From contig NZ_POYJ01000002.1 of NCBI RefSeq assembly GCF_002895435.1, positions 372,001 to 436,000 on the forward strand: DNA of 64,000 nt, read 5' to 3'. The notes beneath the pieces are model-generated. The model saw nothing but the letters and a program-made list of their open reading frames with translations, was not told where the DNA came from and made no database searches. The position numbers and the translations under genes were made by a program. This document shows positions 43,605 to 53,405 of the stretch, piece after piece (the first letter of the stretch is position 1; every line of letters starts with the position of its first letter). Origin of the DNA: Aquimarina sediminis (GTDB lineage Bacteria > Bacteroidota > Bacteroidia > Flavobacteriales > Flavobacteriaceae).

Positions 43605-46600
43605 TTAATTTTTCATAACCTTTTTGGTTATATTTAGTTTTCCACTAACATCAAAGGCTTTTACGATATAAAACCCTTTAGGATAATTATTCATGTCGAT
43701 AGATAGCTTAGATTGACCGGTATTAAGTCGTATCGTTTGGGTATATATTGTTTTACCTGTTACATCTGTGATGATAACATCTACATCGGTTTGTGTAAAA
43801 GAGCTAAACGCTACAGACAATTGATCTTTTACGGGATTAGGAGCGACTACGACATTTACTTCTTCCAAACCAAAGTCTTCGGTAAGTAATTCACTTTCTA
43901 AAGCCGTTGGATTTTCGGCATAAACGATATTGTTTTTGGTAGCACCGATGCGTTCACCATTTTCAAGACACATAATCGCATCCAGATCATAACCATCGGC
44001 AAACCAAGGGAAAATAGTTTTGTCACTAGTATCTACAACTTTGATATATTTTGCCGATCGTAGATTACCAGTAGCAAGATCAAATTCTCCATCCTGACAG
44101 GTGGTACCTAAAGAAACAAAATCAATACCATCTTGTGATGCGAATATCTCTGCTGTTTCTGGATAATAATTACATGGGATATTGTCAAAGAAACCGGTAG
44201 ATTCGAATACAGCAAATTCATTAGCATCTGTATTATCAAAAATTTCATTGTTTAACTCTATTGTAATCGACCCACCAAAACCTAAACTCACAAAGTTAAG
44301 ATATCTTCTTTCTCCAGGGCTTCCTAAAGCACGACTGGGGTTGCTTCTATACCGTCGTATTCTTCTACCATCTTGTCTTTTTCCCTGATTAAAAGAAATG
44401 ACAGATGCACCTGTACACTCATTATCCACATATTCTGGTTCTAATAAGAATCGAGCAGAAACAGGTAAATGATCTGATGTGGTAAATGCATAATCATTAT
44501 CATAGACTTCATAATGAACACTTACAGAATTTTCTATATAAGCATCATTAAGTTCATTGGTGATTGCAATATGATCAATCATATTTTCTCTAAAAACAAA
44601 AGATCGAAATCCTGCTTCGCTTAATGCAGAAGAAACAATATTATAATTTATTGAGTCATTTACATATTCCTGAAAACTAGAGATTGTAGATGGGATATCG
44701 GCTACCGTTTCATCAACATCATCATTGTAATCCCCAAGTAGAATAACCTTATTATTGGCAAAATTGACATCTAGTGAATCTTTTAATACTTCGACATCAT
44801 ACTTTCGCATATCATATCGATTCTGAGGATCGTTACTACTATTGGCTCTGGCATGAAGTGCGATCATATCAATACGTTCAGTAACCCCATTTATAGTAAC
44901 ATCTGCTGTCATTAAAAACGGTAATCTTCCGCTGGCGTAGAACCGGTCGGTATCACTAGGGTAGTCAACTAGTGCAGAAGCATCACCACCGTTATATAAC
45001 GGATGGATAGAAGTAAACATAGCTCTTGTTTCTACTACAGAAACAGTTTCTGTATTATAAATAAATCCTACTTTTTGTGATACTCCTCCAGAACCAGGAC
45101 GAGAAACGGCATCAGATAGAATATACTCATACCCAGGTAGCAGATCAACCAATTCTGCAAACAAGGTATCATCTGCTATTTCTTCTACCGCATATACATC
45201 TGCATTTAATTTTTGAAGAACTGTAGCGGTGCTGTCTCTTTGTATAGCGTCAGATAAAGGGTTTTGACCTACAGGCGAGTTATTTTCATCACCAAACCAT
45301 TCTATATTCCATGCTACTACATCAAAGGTATCTTCTTTAGGAACCCCAATAGTATCTCCTGGTGGAATAAACTCTACGGCGCAAGGAATATCTGATTCCT
45401 GTCTTGGTAACAGTTGAAAAAACTCTCTAAAACGACCTATAACACCGATTACTTCAGGGCAGGTAACAGGTTGTGCCTTCCCTACGATTGAAGCTACATC
45501 ATTATCTATTCGTAATTGCCCACTTCCGTTGGTATCGGTTAGCGTAAAATTAGAATTTCCGAATAATATATCTCCTGGGTTGGGGAATGTTGTATTGAGT
45601 ACACGAACCAATTCGCCAGGGTGATCAGCAAGTTCTGCAAGAGTGATATCTATTGGAGTAATAGGATTCTGAGGAAGTCCATTATGTATCACCTCTGCTA
45701 CAGAACTGATCTGAATTTGATCATTAAAAGCGGCTCTTATCCCAGTTATGGTAATAGAATCCCCTATTTTTAAACTTGCATTAGCATGAACCTGCTCGTC
45801 AAAAACAGCAATACCTCCTGTGGCATCCTGTATAAATGCGGGTCCTCTAAAATTATCAGTAGCCGTTAATACCCCTGCAATAGTTACCGGTGTTCCTTCT
45901 GCAATGGCTCTGGCTTCTGCAATACTAATAGGATCACCTGGGGTTACAATAACACCATCATTATCAGTTCCAGGAGTAGGAGCCTTGGCAACATAGGTAG
46001 AAGTATTACGTGCCCCCCCCTGTCCATTAGGAGCTCGTTGTAATGATTCGCTGTCTTTGTTTCCGTTTGTATTTTCATTTACCTGTGGCTGATCAGTATT
46101 CAATAGCACCAATAGCTCTACATCATCTGCATCGTCTGTGTCATATACAATAGCATCGATTATATTATCTGTGGTAACTGCAGTCCCATTAGGAAAACTT
46201 GTAGCATCACCAAAATATAGTGCTACAGCATCAGCACCATTCTGAAATGTGTTTCCAGGAACCACAATATCTACATTGGCAACAGCAGCATTACCAATCA
46301 CAAAATATCCTTCGGCATTGGTAGAAAACCCATCTAAGTCAATGGCATTGTAACTGGTATTATTACTTCCATTATAATTTACCAATACATACCCATTGAG
46401 AGAGGTATTTCCTGTACCACCGTCATACAATTCTACAAACTCTAATGCATCAGAACCCTGAGTATCGGCATCGAGTTCATTAATAATAAGGTTTACTATT
46501 TCGGTAGCATTGGTATTCGGGTTTCCTGGTGTTGGTATTGCCTGTGTATAGGTTGAGGTATTTCTTAGTCCTCCTGATCCATTAGGAAAACGTTGTAACG

Positions 46601-48221
46601 AATGAAAGTTTTTATCATTATTTCCATCTTCATTAACTTGTGGTTCACCACTATTTAATAACACTAGTAGCTCTAGATCGTCACTATCATTAGTGTCATA
46701 TACAATAGCATCTATTAAGTTATCTATAGTAACCGCACTTCCGCTAGGAAAATTAGAAGCTTCCGTTTTGTATAGCGCTACGGCGTCTGCACCATTTTGC
46801 AATCCATTGCCAGGAAAAGTAATTCCTACATTAGCAACATCTGCGTTACCGATAACAAAATACCCATTAGCATTTGTGGTAGCACCTGTTAAATCATAAG
46901 TGGCATAACTCTGATTGTTTGATCCATTAAAAAACACAAGTATGTGCCCGTCTAAAGTAGTATTTCCTGCACCGCCATCAAAGAGTTCTACAAATTCTAA
47001 AACATCTGACCCATCGGTATCTGCATCAATCTCATTGATGACTAGCGTAGCTGGTGGATCAACATCATCGATTACTACATTTTCGCGATTAGGTGTATTT
47101 ACAGCTTCTCCTGGGTCGGCTACTACGGCAGGAAAACTAGGCAATCCACTTCCATCAAAATCATTTCTGATCCAATCATCTGTAGTATTTGAATCCTGAC
47201 CATTAGGGAATCTGGATGCGCCTCCTACCGTAAATGAGCTTCCATCAAACGATTGTAATAAAGTAACAGTAGCATAGTTGTGATCTGATGCTCCGCCATC
47301 ATTAACACCGATATCATCGATACGTTCTTCCCAAGGAGTTAGATCGAGAGTTCCGTCATCATTGCTATCCAGGTCTTGCCCCAGTGTTCCTGTAAAATTT
47401 TTCACCAAAAGAAGAGCCACTGTTCCGTTTTCAAAGACATTACTACCAAATGAAGTAGAGAAATATCCATTACTATCTGTGGTACCTAGTTGTATTACTT
47501 CATCAATTACACCAGCGGCATTACTATCTCCTTCAATTTCCAATAACCAGTATTCACTTAGATCAGTTTCGGTTCCTGCCAGAATTTCTACAAACTCATC
47601 GGTATCAGATCCGGTATGATTCATAACAAACTCATTTATTAGTGGTATGATAACCGGTGTTCCAAAAGTTTGATTGGTATTTACCGCACCATAAGTGTTG
47701 GTGTTGGTAGCTTCCCAGATAAAATCTGTTGCTAATGTTCCTGCACCTGATAATTGTAAAGAGGCACCAACCGGAGTACTGTTGGATTCTGATACACCAA
47801 TATCGCTACTTGTCATTCCTGAAGCAGGACCATCGACTGCTGTAATTATTCCTTCGTAACTGATAAATTGGATAACCGTATTATTGTTATCGACTAATGC
47901 GATACCATCGGGAGCACCATTTTGTAATCCGTTGGTCGGAAGAATTTCCACTACGGAGCCATAACCATTTTGTTGGTCGGTAATTGTTCCTGAAATAGAT
48001 ATGGTATTATACACAGAACTATTCGATCCGTTATATAAAACTATGCTCCAACCAGAAAGATCTGTTCCTGCTGTTCCTGCGATTTCTATCGCTTCATTTA
48101 CATCTGTACTTGAATTGTCGTAGTGTATCTCATTAATAAATACAGATTGCGTAAATCCATTTTGCGTCCCCAAAAAAAGGCAAGAGATAGCTAATGGAAT
48201 TAAGAGTAATTTTAATTTCAT
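43605..48221 (-). CDS. Giant T9SS-sorted extracellular nuclease with lamin-tail domains
   Basis: The 1,538-residue protein starts with a signal peptide (LLIPLAISCLFLGTQNGFTQ). Four lamin-tail-like domains follow: INEIHYDNSSTDVNEAIEIA (about 28), INEFVMNHTGSDTDEFVEIL (about 195), and a duplicated pair INEIDADTDGSDVLEFVELF and INELDADTQGSDALEFVELY. Then comes an OB/DUF5689-like domain (about 760-960), an EEP nuclease domain (VVAWNIEWFGDENNS, ILLGDYNDDVDET, TTSDHLPVSARFLL), a discoidin-like part (ASVISFNQGKRQDGRR) and a T9SS domain (VVAPNPVKDQLSVAF to KKVMKN). It should be secreted and cut nucleic acid. A run of eight G at codons near 733 could cause frameshifts. Confidence 0.9.
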   Translation of the reverse strand: MKLKLLLIPLAISCLFLGTQNGFTQSVFINEIHYDNSSTDVNEAIEIAGTAGTDLSGWSIVLYNGSNSSVYNTISISGTITDQQNGYGSVVEILPTNGLQNGAPDGIALVDNNNTVIQFISYEGIITAVDGPASGMTSSDIGVSESNSTPVGASLQLSGAGTLATDFIWEATNTNTYGAVNTNQTFGTPVIIPLINEFVMNHTGSDTDEFVEILAGTETDLSEYWLLEIEGDSNAAGVIDEVIQLGTTDSNGYFSTSFGSNVFENGTVALLLVKNFTGTLGQDLDSNDDGTLDLTPWEERIDDIGVNDGGASDHNYATVTLLQSFDGSSFTVGGASRFPNGQDSNTTDDWIRNDFDGSGLPSFPAVVADPGEAVNTPNRENVVIDDVDPPATLVINEIDADTDGSDVLEFVELFDGGAGNTTLDGHILVFFNGSNNQSYATYDLTGATTNANGYFVIGNADVANVGITFPGNGLQNGADAVALYKTEASNFPSGSAVTIDNLIDAIVYDTNDSDDLELLVLLNSGEPQVNEDGNNDKNFHSLQRFPNGSGGLRNTSTYTQAIPTPGNPNTNATEIVNLIINELDADTQGSDALEFVELYDGGTGNTSLNGYVLVNYNGSNNTSYNAIDLDGFSTNAEGYFVIGNAAVANVDIVVPGNTFQNGADAVALYFGDATSFPNGTAVTTDNIIDAIVYDTDDADDVELLVLLNTDQPQVNENTNGNKDSESLQRAPNGQGGARNTSTYVAKAPTPGTDNDGVIVTPGDPISIAEARAIAEGTPVTIAGVLTATDNFRGPAFIQDATGGIAVFDEQVHANASLKIGDSITITGIRAAFNDQIQISSVAEVIHNGLPQNPITPIDITLAELADHPGELVRVLNTTFPNPGDILFGNSNFTLTDTNGSGQLRIDNDVASIVGKAQPVTCPEVIGVIGRFREFFQLLPRQESDIPCAVEFIPPGDTIGVPKEDTFDVVAWNIEWFGDENNSPVGQNPLSDAIQRDSTATVLQKLNADVYAVEEIADDTLFAELVDLLPGYEYILSDAVSRPGSGGVSQKVGFIYNTETVSVVETRAMFTSIHPLYNGGDASALVDYPSDTDRFYASGRLPFLMTADVTINGVTERIDMIALHARANSSNDPQNRYDMRKYDVEVLKDSLDVNFANNKVILLGDYNDDVDETVADIPSTISSFQEYVNDSINYNIVSSALSEAGFRSFVFRENMIDHIAITNELNDAYIENSVSVHYEVYDNDYAFTTSDHLPVSARFLLEPEYVDNECTGASVISFNQGKRQDGRRIRRYRSNPSRALGSPGERRYLNFVSLGFGGSITIELNNEIFDNTDANEFAVFESTGFFDNIPCNYYPETAEIFASQDGIDFVSLGTTCQDGEFDLATGNLRSAKYIKVVDTSDKTIFPWFADGYDLDAIMCLENGERIGATKNNIVYAENPTALESELLTEDFGLEEVNVVVAPNPVKDQLSVAFSSFTQTDVDVIITDVTGKTIYTQTIRLNTGQSKLSIDMNNYPKGFYIVKAFDVSGKLNITKKVMKN

Positions 48222-48922
48222 GACTATTTGTTATTTGTGTGATTTTTTGCGGAATACAAGTTATAGCATTAGAATGACTATAATTGCACAGATATGTTAA
48301 AAAAAGTTTAATTATTGCTGCTTTTTCAATTTTTACACTCTAAATGGTACAATTATTTATTAAAATAATCATAACGTACTTGTAAAATATGGATTTGCCA
48401 TTTTTGGTAATAAGAAGTCTAATCGGGAGAGAACTTGAAGATTAACCTTTTATTTATTACGGCTTTCCATTCGTCTACATGTTTTATTCCATTGGACGAT
48501 AGAAACCTTCCATTGATCTAATTCTTCTCATAACAGTAGTGTGTTTACTATACTTTTATCACATGGTTTAAGTAAACACATTGTTGTCAATATAAAAAGA
48601 GAGGTTACACCGGGCTATTGCCCATCTCAATAAAGTTGCAATTACATATTAGTTTTCGTTTAAATTACCCCTAACAATAACTATTAAGCTCAAAGCCGAA
48701 GTACACAAGATTTATGACTGTAGTACTTCGGCTTTTGTGTTTTGGAGGTTTGAAAACCGATGACCGGTGACCGGGAGTGAGGGTCAAGGTCGGAATCTGG
48801 ATGTGTCAAACTACAAGCTTTTTTTGGTGAAAAATTGATGTTCTACTACCTATCAAAAAAAGAACAAGCTCTTTTGCAAGAACCTGCTCTTTGAGTAAAT
48901 GATCAAAATCCAGTACTATTTT
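48222..48922. other. Gene-free stretch with orphan hairpin
   Basis: No gene was found in 700 bases. A strong hairpin AAAGCCGAAGTAC/GTACTTCGGCTTT at 48692-48736 is followed by TTGTGTTTT; no coding gene reads into it from the left, so it may end a small RNA. A G/C-rich patch with repeated GACCGG lies at about 48760-48785. A minus-strand terminator for the next gene is at 48853-48896. Confidence 0.45.
48853..48896 (-). terminator. Terminator of the 49.4-kb lipoprotein gene
   Basis: On the minus strand AAAGAGCAGG pairs with CTTGTTCTTT (two G-T pairs) and is followed by a T-run. It begins about 27 bases after the stop. Confidence 0.6.
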
Positions 48923-49405
48923 TTAATTATTAACAGTAACTTTTTTCCAGGATTTGCTATAATAGGTATTGGTATTTTTATTATACATCTGGAAACCGAT
49001 TCTCCATGTAGCAGTATTATTATTTCCATATTTAGGAAACTTGGCCGTCACCGTACTGGGTTGATTTAAATAGGACTGCTTATGAACCCAGTTTCCATTG
49101 GAGTTACGTACCTGAAAACGTACTTTAAATCGTCTTAAATGACTAGGCACTGCATTGAGCTCGGCTTGGGATAAAAAATAACTGTACGTTGCGTTTTGAT
49201 ACGCATTAACGTTTGAGGATCCATAAATCCCAGGAAGATATCCAGCAGAAATAACTAGTTTGGATTCAGGGTTTTCTACAATTTCTACATTGGTCTTTTC
49301 CAAAGATAATGTTTCGTCAGCTTCTGTAAGGTCAGATGTACTACAGGAAAAAAATAATATTCCTACAGACAAAAGAACTAGCTTTTTAAAATTTTGTGTT
49401 TTCAT
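48923..49405 (-). CDS. Lipoprotein of unknown function
   Basis: Start at ATG 49405; the longer frame begins inside the strong hairpin at 49455 and is not credible. The 160-residue product has a lipoprotein signal (KLVLLSVGILFFSCS, Cys21) followed by an acidic linker with EADETLSLEKTN. The mature domain is beta-rich with aromatic turns (AYQNATYSYFLSQAEL, RFKVRFQVRNSNGNW, WRIGFQMYNKNTNTYYSKSW), resembling small surface immunoglobulin-like or carbohydrate-binding domains. No family recognised. Confidence 0.75.
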   Translation of the reverse strand: MKTQNFKKLVLLSVGILFFSCSTSDLTEADETLSLEKTNVEIVENPESKLVISAGYLPGIYGSSNVNAYQNATYSYFLSQAELNAVPSHLRRFKVRFQVRNSNGNWVHKQSYLNQPSTVTAKFPKYGNNNTATWRIGFQMYNKNTNTYYSKSWKKVTVNN

Positions 49406-49454
49406 ATTTAAAGTTATTGGTTTGTTTGGCGAATATAGAAGGATGCCAAAACAG

Positions 49455-49497
49455 AAAAGTCCGAATATTTTGAATTTCAAAATATTCGGACTTTTTT
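49455..49497. terminator. Strong bidirectional-type terminator
   Basis: A perfect inverted repeat of up to 20 bp (49455-49474 with 49476-49495; core GTCCGAATATTTT) with A and T runs on its sides lies after the EEP gene stop at 49558 on the minus strand. Confidence 0.9.
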
Positions 49498-49557
49498 AGG
49501 TTCTTTTACCTATTTTATGAGGGGTAAAAGACCTTTTTGCTACGCGAGAAATAACTT

Positions 49558-50532
49558 TTATAGATTATGTCTTAACCGTATATATACAGGAAAATGGTCA
49601 CTATATCCACCTTTATATTTTCTACCAGCATAGGTTCTAAAAGGGGTGCCTTTATACCGACCCTTATAGATTTTTAAAAAGTCTTTGTCAAATATTGAGG
49701 CATCAGAAAAACAATGTTTGCCCGATTCGTACTTATGAAAATTATTGCTAAAGACAATTTGATCAAATAAATTCCATTGACTTTTATAACTGGCACTACC
49801 TCTATATCTGGTAAGTAATTTTTCCATTGGATTAAAAAGATCCTGTTGTACCAGATGTTTTTTTACGCTTTCGCTAGATGGATCATCATTAAAATCCCCC
49901 ATAATCACAATTTTTGCATCAGGGTTTTCATTGGTGATCTGATTTATAATTTCGCGATTCCTTTCTGCGGCGGTAACACGTTTATAAGCTGTTAACTCTG
50001 CTCCATCTCTTCTAGAGGGCCAATGATTTATTAATATGTGAATCTCTTCATTATTTAATTTTCCTGTAACCCATAAAATATCACGTGTATAATCCCTCTC
50101 GCCATTATCATTGTCAACCAAAAGCTGAACGCTTTTTGAATTAATAACCTCAAAAAATTGTTTTTGATAAAGCAACGCCACGTCTATACCACGTTCGTCA
50201 GGAGAATCATAATGCACAATACCATACTCTTTTTGCTTTAGATGTTTAGAATCAATCAGATCTTCGAGAACATTTTTGTTTTCTACCTCGGCGACACCGA
50301 CCAATACAGGAGCTTTTCTTGATTTTGAAAATCCAATATTAGAAATGGCCGTACCCAGCTTGAATATTTTTTTCTCATACCGTTTGCGATTCCATCGCTT
50401 TTCAGAATTTGGCAGAAAATCGTTATCTAAGGTATTAGGATCATCTTTGGTGTCAAAAAGGTTTTCGAGGTTATAAAATGCTACTGTATAATGATTTGTT
50501 TTCTTTTTAGTAAAGTAAATTTTTTTGGCCAT
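49558..50532 (-). CDS. Endonuclease/exonuclease/phosphatase family protein without signal peptide
   Basis: The 324-residue protein is a clear paralogue of the exported EEP protein at 24584-25633: FYNLENLFDTKDDPNTLDND, AEVENKNVLEDL, HWPSRRDGAELTAYKR, IVIMGDFNDDPSS and GGYSDHFPVYIRLRHNL all correspond, so the active site is complete. It begins MAKKIYFTKKKTNHY with no signal peptide, so it probably works in the cytoplasm or leaves by an unknown route. Substrate may be nucleic acid or a phosphodiester. It is a single gene, divergent from hflX. Confidence 0.88.
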   Translation of the reverse strand: MAKKIYFTKKKTNHYTVAFYNLENLFDTKDDPNTLDNDFLPNSEKRWNRKRYEKKIFKLGTAISNIGFSKSRKAPVLVGVAEVENKNVLEDLIDSKHLKQKEYGIVHYDSPDERGIDVALLYQKQFFEVINSKSVQLLVDNDNGERDYTRDILWVTGKLNNEEIHILINHWPSRRDGAELTAYKRVTAAERNREIINQITNENPDAKIVIMGDFNDDPSSESVKKHLVQQDLFNPMEKLLTRYRGSASYKSQWNLFDQIVFSNNFHKYESGKHCFSDASIFDKDFLKIYKGRYKGTPFRTYAGRKYKGGYSDHFPVYIRLRHNL

Positions 50533-50752
50533 AGCATTTAATTTTATAGGATATCCGCTATCATATAAGTTTCAGAGTGTATGATACTATTTTAATTTTA
50601 AAATAGCACCAATAAACTGTTTCTTTTCATTTATTCTTTGTCAAAAAACTTAAGTATAGCTTCAGATATGCTTAGATTTTTTGCTTGAATACTAAAAAAA
50701 CGAATTCAATTTTTAGGCGTGCGATTTCAAAATTAAAATAGTATAATTATCG

Positions 50753-50760
50753 TACTTTTG
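50753..50760 (+). promoter_or_regulatory. -7 promoter box of hflX
   Basis: TACTTTTG is a perfect TAnnTTTG element 57 bases before the ATG at 50817. Confidence 0.65.
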
Positions 50761-50816
50761 TAGCTCTGTTTACAGATGCAATATAATAAATTAAGATATA
50801 GAAGATTAGGTAGCTA

Positions 50817-52025
50817 ATGTTAGAAAGGAAAGAAGTAGCATACGAGAAGACTGTTTTGATAGGGATTGTAACCAAAAATCAGGATGAAGAAAAGCTTGAT
50901 GAGTTTTTGGATGAATTAGAGTTTCTTACCTATACTGCAGGAGGAGAAGTAGTAAAGCGATTTACTCAAAAGATGGACATGCCAAATTCTAAGACCTTTA
51001 TAGGAACGGGTAAGATGGAGGATGTACGAATTTATGTAGAGCAAAATGATATCGGAACCGTAGTTTTTGATGATGAATTGTCGCCAGGACAATTGCGTAA
51101 TATAGAGCGTATTCTAAAAGCTAAAATCATTGATCGAACAAATTTGATTCTTGATATATTTGCGCAGCGAGCACAAACCAGTTATGCCAGAACTCAGGTA
51201 GAACTGGCTCAATATCAATATTTATTACCTAGGTTAACAGGGTTGTGGACTCACTTAGAGAGACAACGAGGAGGTATAGGGATGCGTGGTCCTGGAGAAA
51301 CCGAAATTGAAACTGACCGTCGAATCGTTAGAGATCGTATTTCTTTACTTAAGAAGAAACTTCTTACTATAGACAAACAAATGGCAACCCAACGAGGTAA
51401 TCGAGGTAAATTAGTAAGAGTTGCTCTGGTAGGATATACCAATGTGGGTAAATCTACATTAATGAATGTGGTTGCCAAAAGTGAAGTTTTTGCAGAGAAC
51501 AAGCTTTTTGCAACTCTAGATACCACTGTAAGAAAAGTAGTGGTAGGTAATCTTCCGTTTTTGCTTAGTGATACGGTTGGTTTTATTAGAAAACTTCCTA
51601 CTCAACTAGTAGAAAGCTTTAAAAGTACCTTAGATGAAGTACGAGAAGCAGATCTATTGTTACATGTAGTTGATATCTCTCACCCTCAATTTGAAGACCA
51701 TATAGAATCAGTAAACAGAATACTCGAAGAAATTGATTGCAGAGATAAGCCCACCATTATGGTATTTAATAAAATTGATGCGTATAAACATGAGATAATT
51801 GATGCTGATGATTTGGTGACAGAAAAAACTAAAGCACACTATACACTTGATGAATGGAAACAAACCTGGATGAGTAGAATAGGAGATAATGCATTGTTTA
51901 TTTCTGCCATAAACAAAGAAAATATTGACGATTTTAGAAAACGAGTATACAAAGAAGTAAGAGAGATACATGTAACTCGTTTTCCGTATAATAACTTTTT
52001 ATATCCCGAGATTGTCGAAGAATAG
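50817..52025 (+). CDS. hflX: GTPase HflX
   Basis: Ribosome-associated GTPase that helps split or rescue stalled 70S ribosomes. The 402-residue protein has the HflX N-terminal domain (ending in the helical region with YARTQVELAQYQYLLPRLTG and GGIGMRGPGETEIETDRR), then the G domain with GYTNVGKSTLMN (G1), a Thr-rich switch (LFATLDTTVRKV), SDTVGFI (G3) and VFNKIDAY (G4). The C-terminal part is of typical size. It runs into the DUF3078 gene with only a 2-base gap between stops. Confidence 0.94.
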   Translation: MLERKEVAYEKTVLIGIVTKNQDEEKLDEFLDELEFLTYTAGGEVVKRFTQKMDMPNSKTFIGTGKMEDVRIYVEQNDIGTVVFDDELSPGQLRNIERILKAKIIDRTNLILDIFAQRAQTSYARTQVELAQYQYLLPRLTGLWTHLERQRGGIGMRGPGETEIETDRRIVRDRISLLKKKLLTIDKQMATQRGNRGKLVRVALVGYTNVGKSTLMNVVAKSEVFAENKLFATLDTTVRKVVVGNLPFLLSDTVGFIRKLPTQLVESFKSTLDEVREADLLLHVVDISHPQFEDHIESVNRILEEIDCRDKPTIMVFNKIDAYKHEIIDADDLVTEKTKAHYTLDEWKQTWMSRIGDNALFISAINKENIDDFRKRVYKEVREIHVTRFPYNNFLYPEIVEE

Positions 52026-52027
52026 GT

Positions 52028-53053
52028 TTAAAACTCGTGTTTGAGTCCTAGTCCAATTACTTCACGTATCTGAAATCCACTGGTAGCATTGTCATCATAG
52101 ATTGATTGAAAGGCGAAACTACCAGTGATATACTTATTGACTTGCAAATTAACATTTAACGTATAATCAATATCTATGTTTTCTGGATCCTCAATATAGT
52201 TAGAGTATAAGTTTAAGATTTGTTCTAGTGAGATGTTTTTTGCTACATTATATTTGGCATATGCCGCCAATGACCCTCCAAATTCAAAACGAGAACTCTC
52301 CCCTGTATCAACCCCAAAATAATCTCCATCTTTATAGTCTGGTATATTGGTAAATTCTTTGTCAACAAATATCATACGAGAGGTAACAGGTGCAATATTG
52401 AGGTGTAAATTATCCCTTTTTTTCCATAACAATCCAGGACCAATCTGTACAAAGGCCGGAGAAAAGAAATGTGTCTCCTCTGTACGAATAGTCTCTTCGG
52501 TATCTGGATCTTTGGTAAACCGATACCCTTTATCAAATTGAGACCTGAAGTTGGTAAATAAAGAATAATTCCAAAGACTCTTGCCTATTTTTTGTCCTAA
52601 CCTAGAATTAAACTCAACCCGATCACTGGTCTTACGGGCAAAATCTTCATCCTTTAAAAAAGTAAGACCATAATCTGCGATAATTTTATTATCCCAGGTT
52701 AAGCTATTTTTTTTATAGTTAAACTCATAGTTTAATGTAGTGTTCCCTGCAACATTAGAGGTTCCTCCCCCTTGCCAGTCAAAATTAAAAGCAGATTGAT
52801 TAAAGAGCATAGAAAAATTAGCCTTATCCTTCCAGCCAATATGCTCCTCTTTTGGCTTTTTTGGAGTAATCTCTTTTAGCTTTTGCTTTAAAACAATAAT
52901 ATTTAGATCGTTTGTTGTATTTTTTAAAATACTATCCAGAGATCGTTTTAAATTTACCTGAATCGAATCCAGGTTTTTTGTTTTCTTTTCTTCTTGCCCC
53001 GAAGTTTTGGTTATTAAAAAAAATAGTGAAATAATTAAAAAAAATACTCTCAT
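52028..53053 (-). CDS. DUF3078 outer-membrane-type protein (paralogue 1)
   Basis: The 341-residue protein has a signal peptide (VFFLIISLFFLITKTSG), a charged spacer and a beta-barrel-like DUF3078 domain (KANFSMLFNQSAFNFDWQGG, GTSNVAGNTTLNYEFNYK, to GFQIREVIGLGLKHEF). A second copy is at 58430-59377. The family is widespread in Bacteroidota with no assigned function, although a transport or envelope role is likely. The N-terminal spacer (about 25-80) is longer than in the paralogue. Confidence 0.87.
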   Translation of the reverse strand: MRVFFLIISLFFLITKTSGQEEKKTKNLDSIQVNLKRSLDSILKNTTNDLNIIVLKQKLKEITPKKPKEEHIGWKDKANFSMLFNQSAFNFDWQGGGTSNVAGNTTLNYEFNYKKNSLTWDNKIIADYGLTFLKDEDFARKTSDRVEFNSRLGQKIGKSLWNYSLFTNFRSQFDKGYRFTKDPDTEETIRTEETHFFSPAFVQIGPGLLWKKRDNLHLNIAPVTSRMIFVDKEFTNIPDYKDGDYFGVDTGESSRFEFGGSLAAYAKYNVAKNISLEQILNLYSNYIEDPENIDIDYTLNVNLQVNKYITGSFAFQSIYDDNATSGFQIREVIGLGLKHEF

Positions 53054-53405
53054 ATGTGGTTATATTACAGGGTTGTAACAAATACACACATGCGCAAAGC
53101 AAGTATAGACCTATGATATTTCTATCAAAAACAAGTTGCAGAAAATTACTTCTTCAATAGTTTTATACTGGTTTTGTTTGTATTTACCGATCTATTAACA
53201 TAGATACTTCAACCCCCTATTATTTGGTAATTACATACTATATTAACGTTAACTGTAGGTTAATGTGTCAAAAATAGATAAAAAGAAAAGGTGTTTAAGA
53301 TATTTTTGGAATAAAGTTAGTGTCTCGGCATTTATCAAAAACTATACGGTAACACGTAGAAATCTTACTTAAATATTTTACTGTTAATTAGAATTGAAAC
53401 ATACC
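53054..53405. other. Intergenic stretch between divergent genes
   Basis: No gene is seen. It must hold promoters for DUF3078 paralogue 1 (left) and the hydrolase (right). A TTAACGTTAAC palindrome-like run near 53240 is the only notable feature. Confidence 0.45.
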
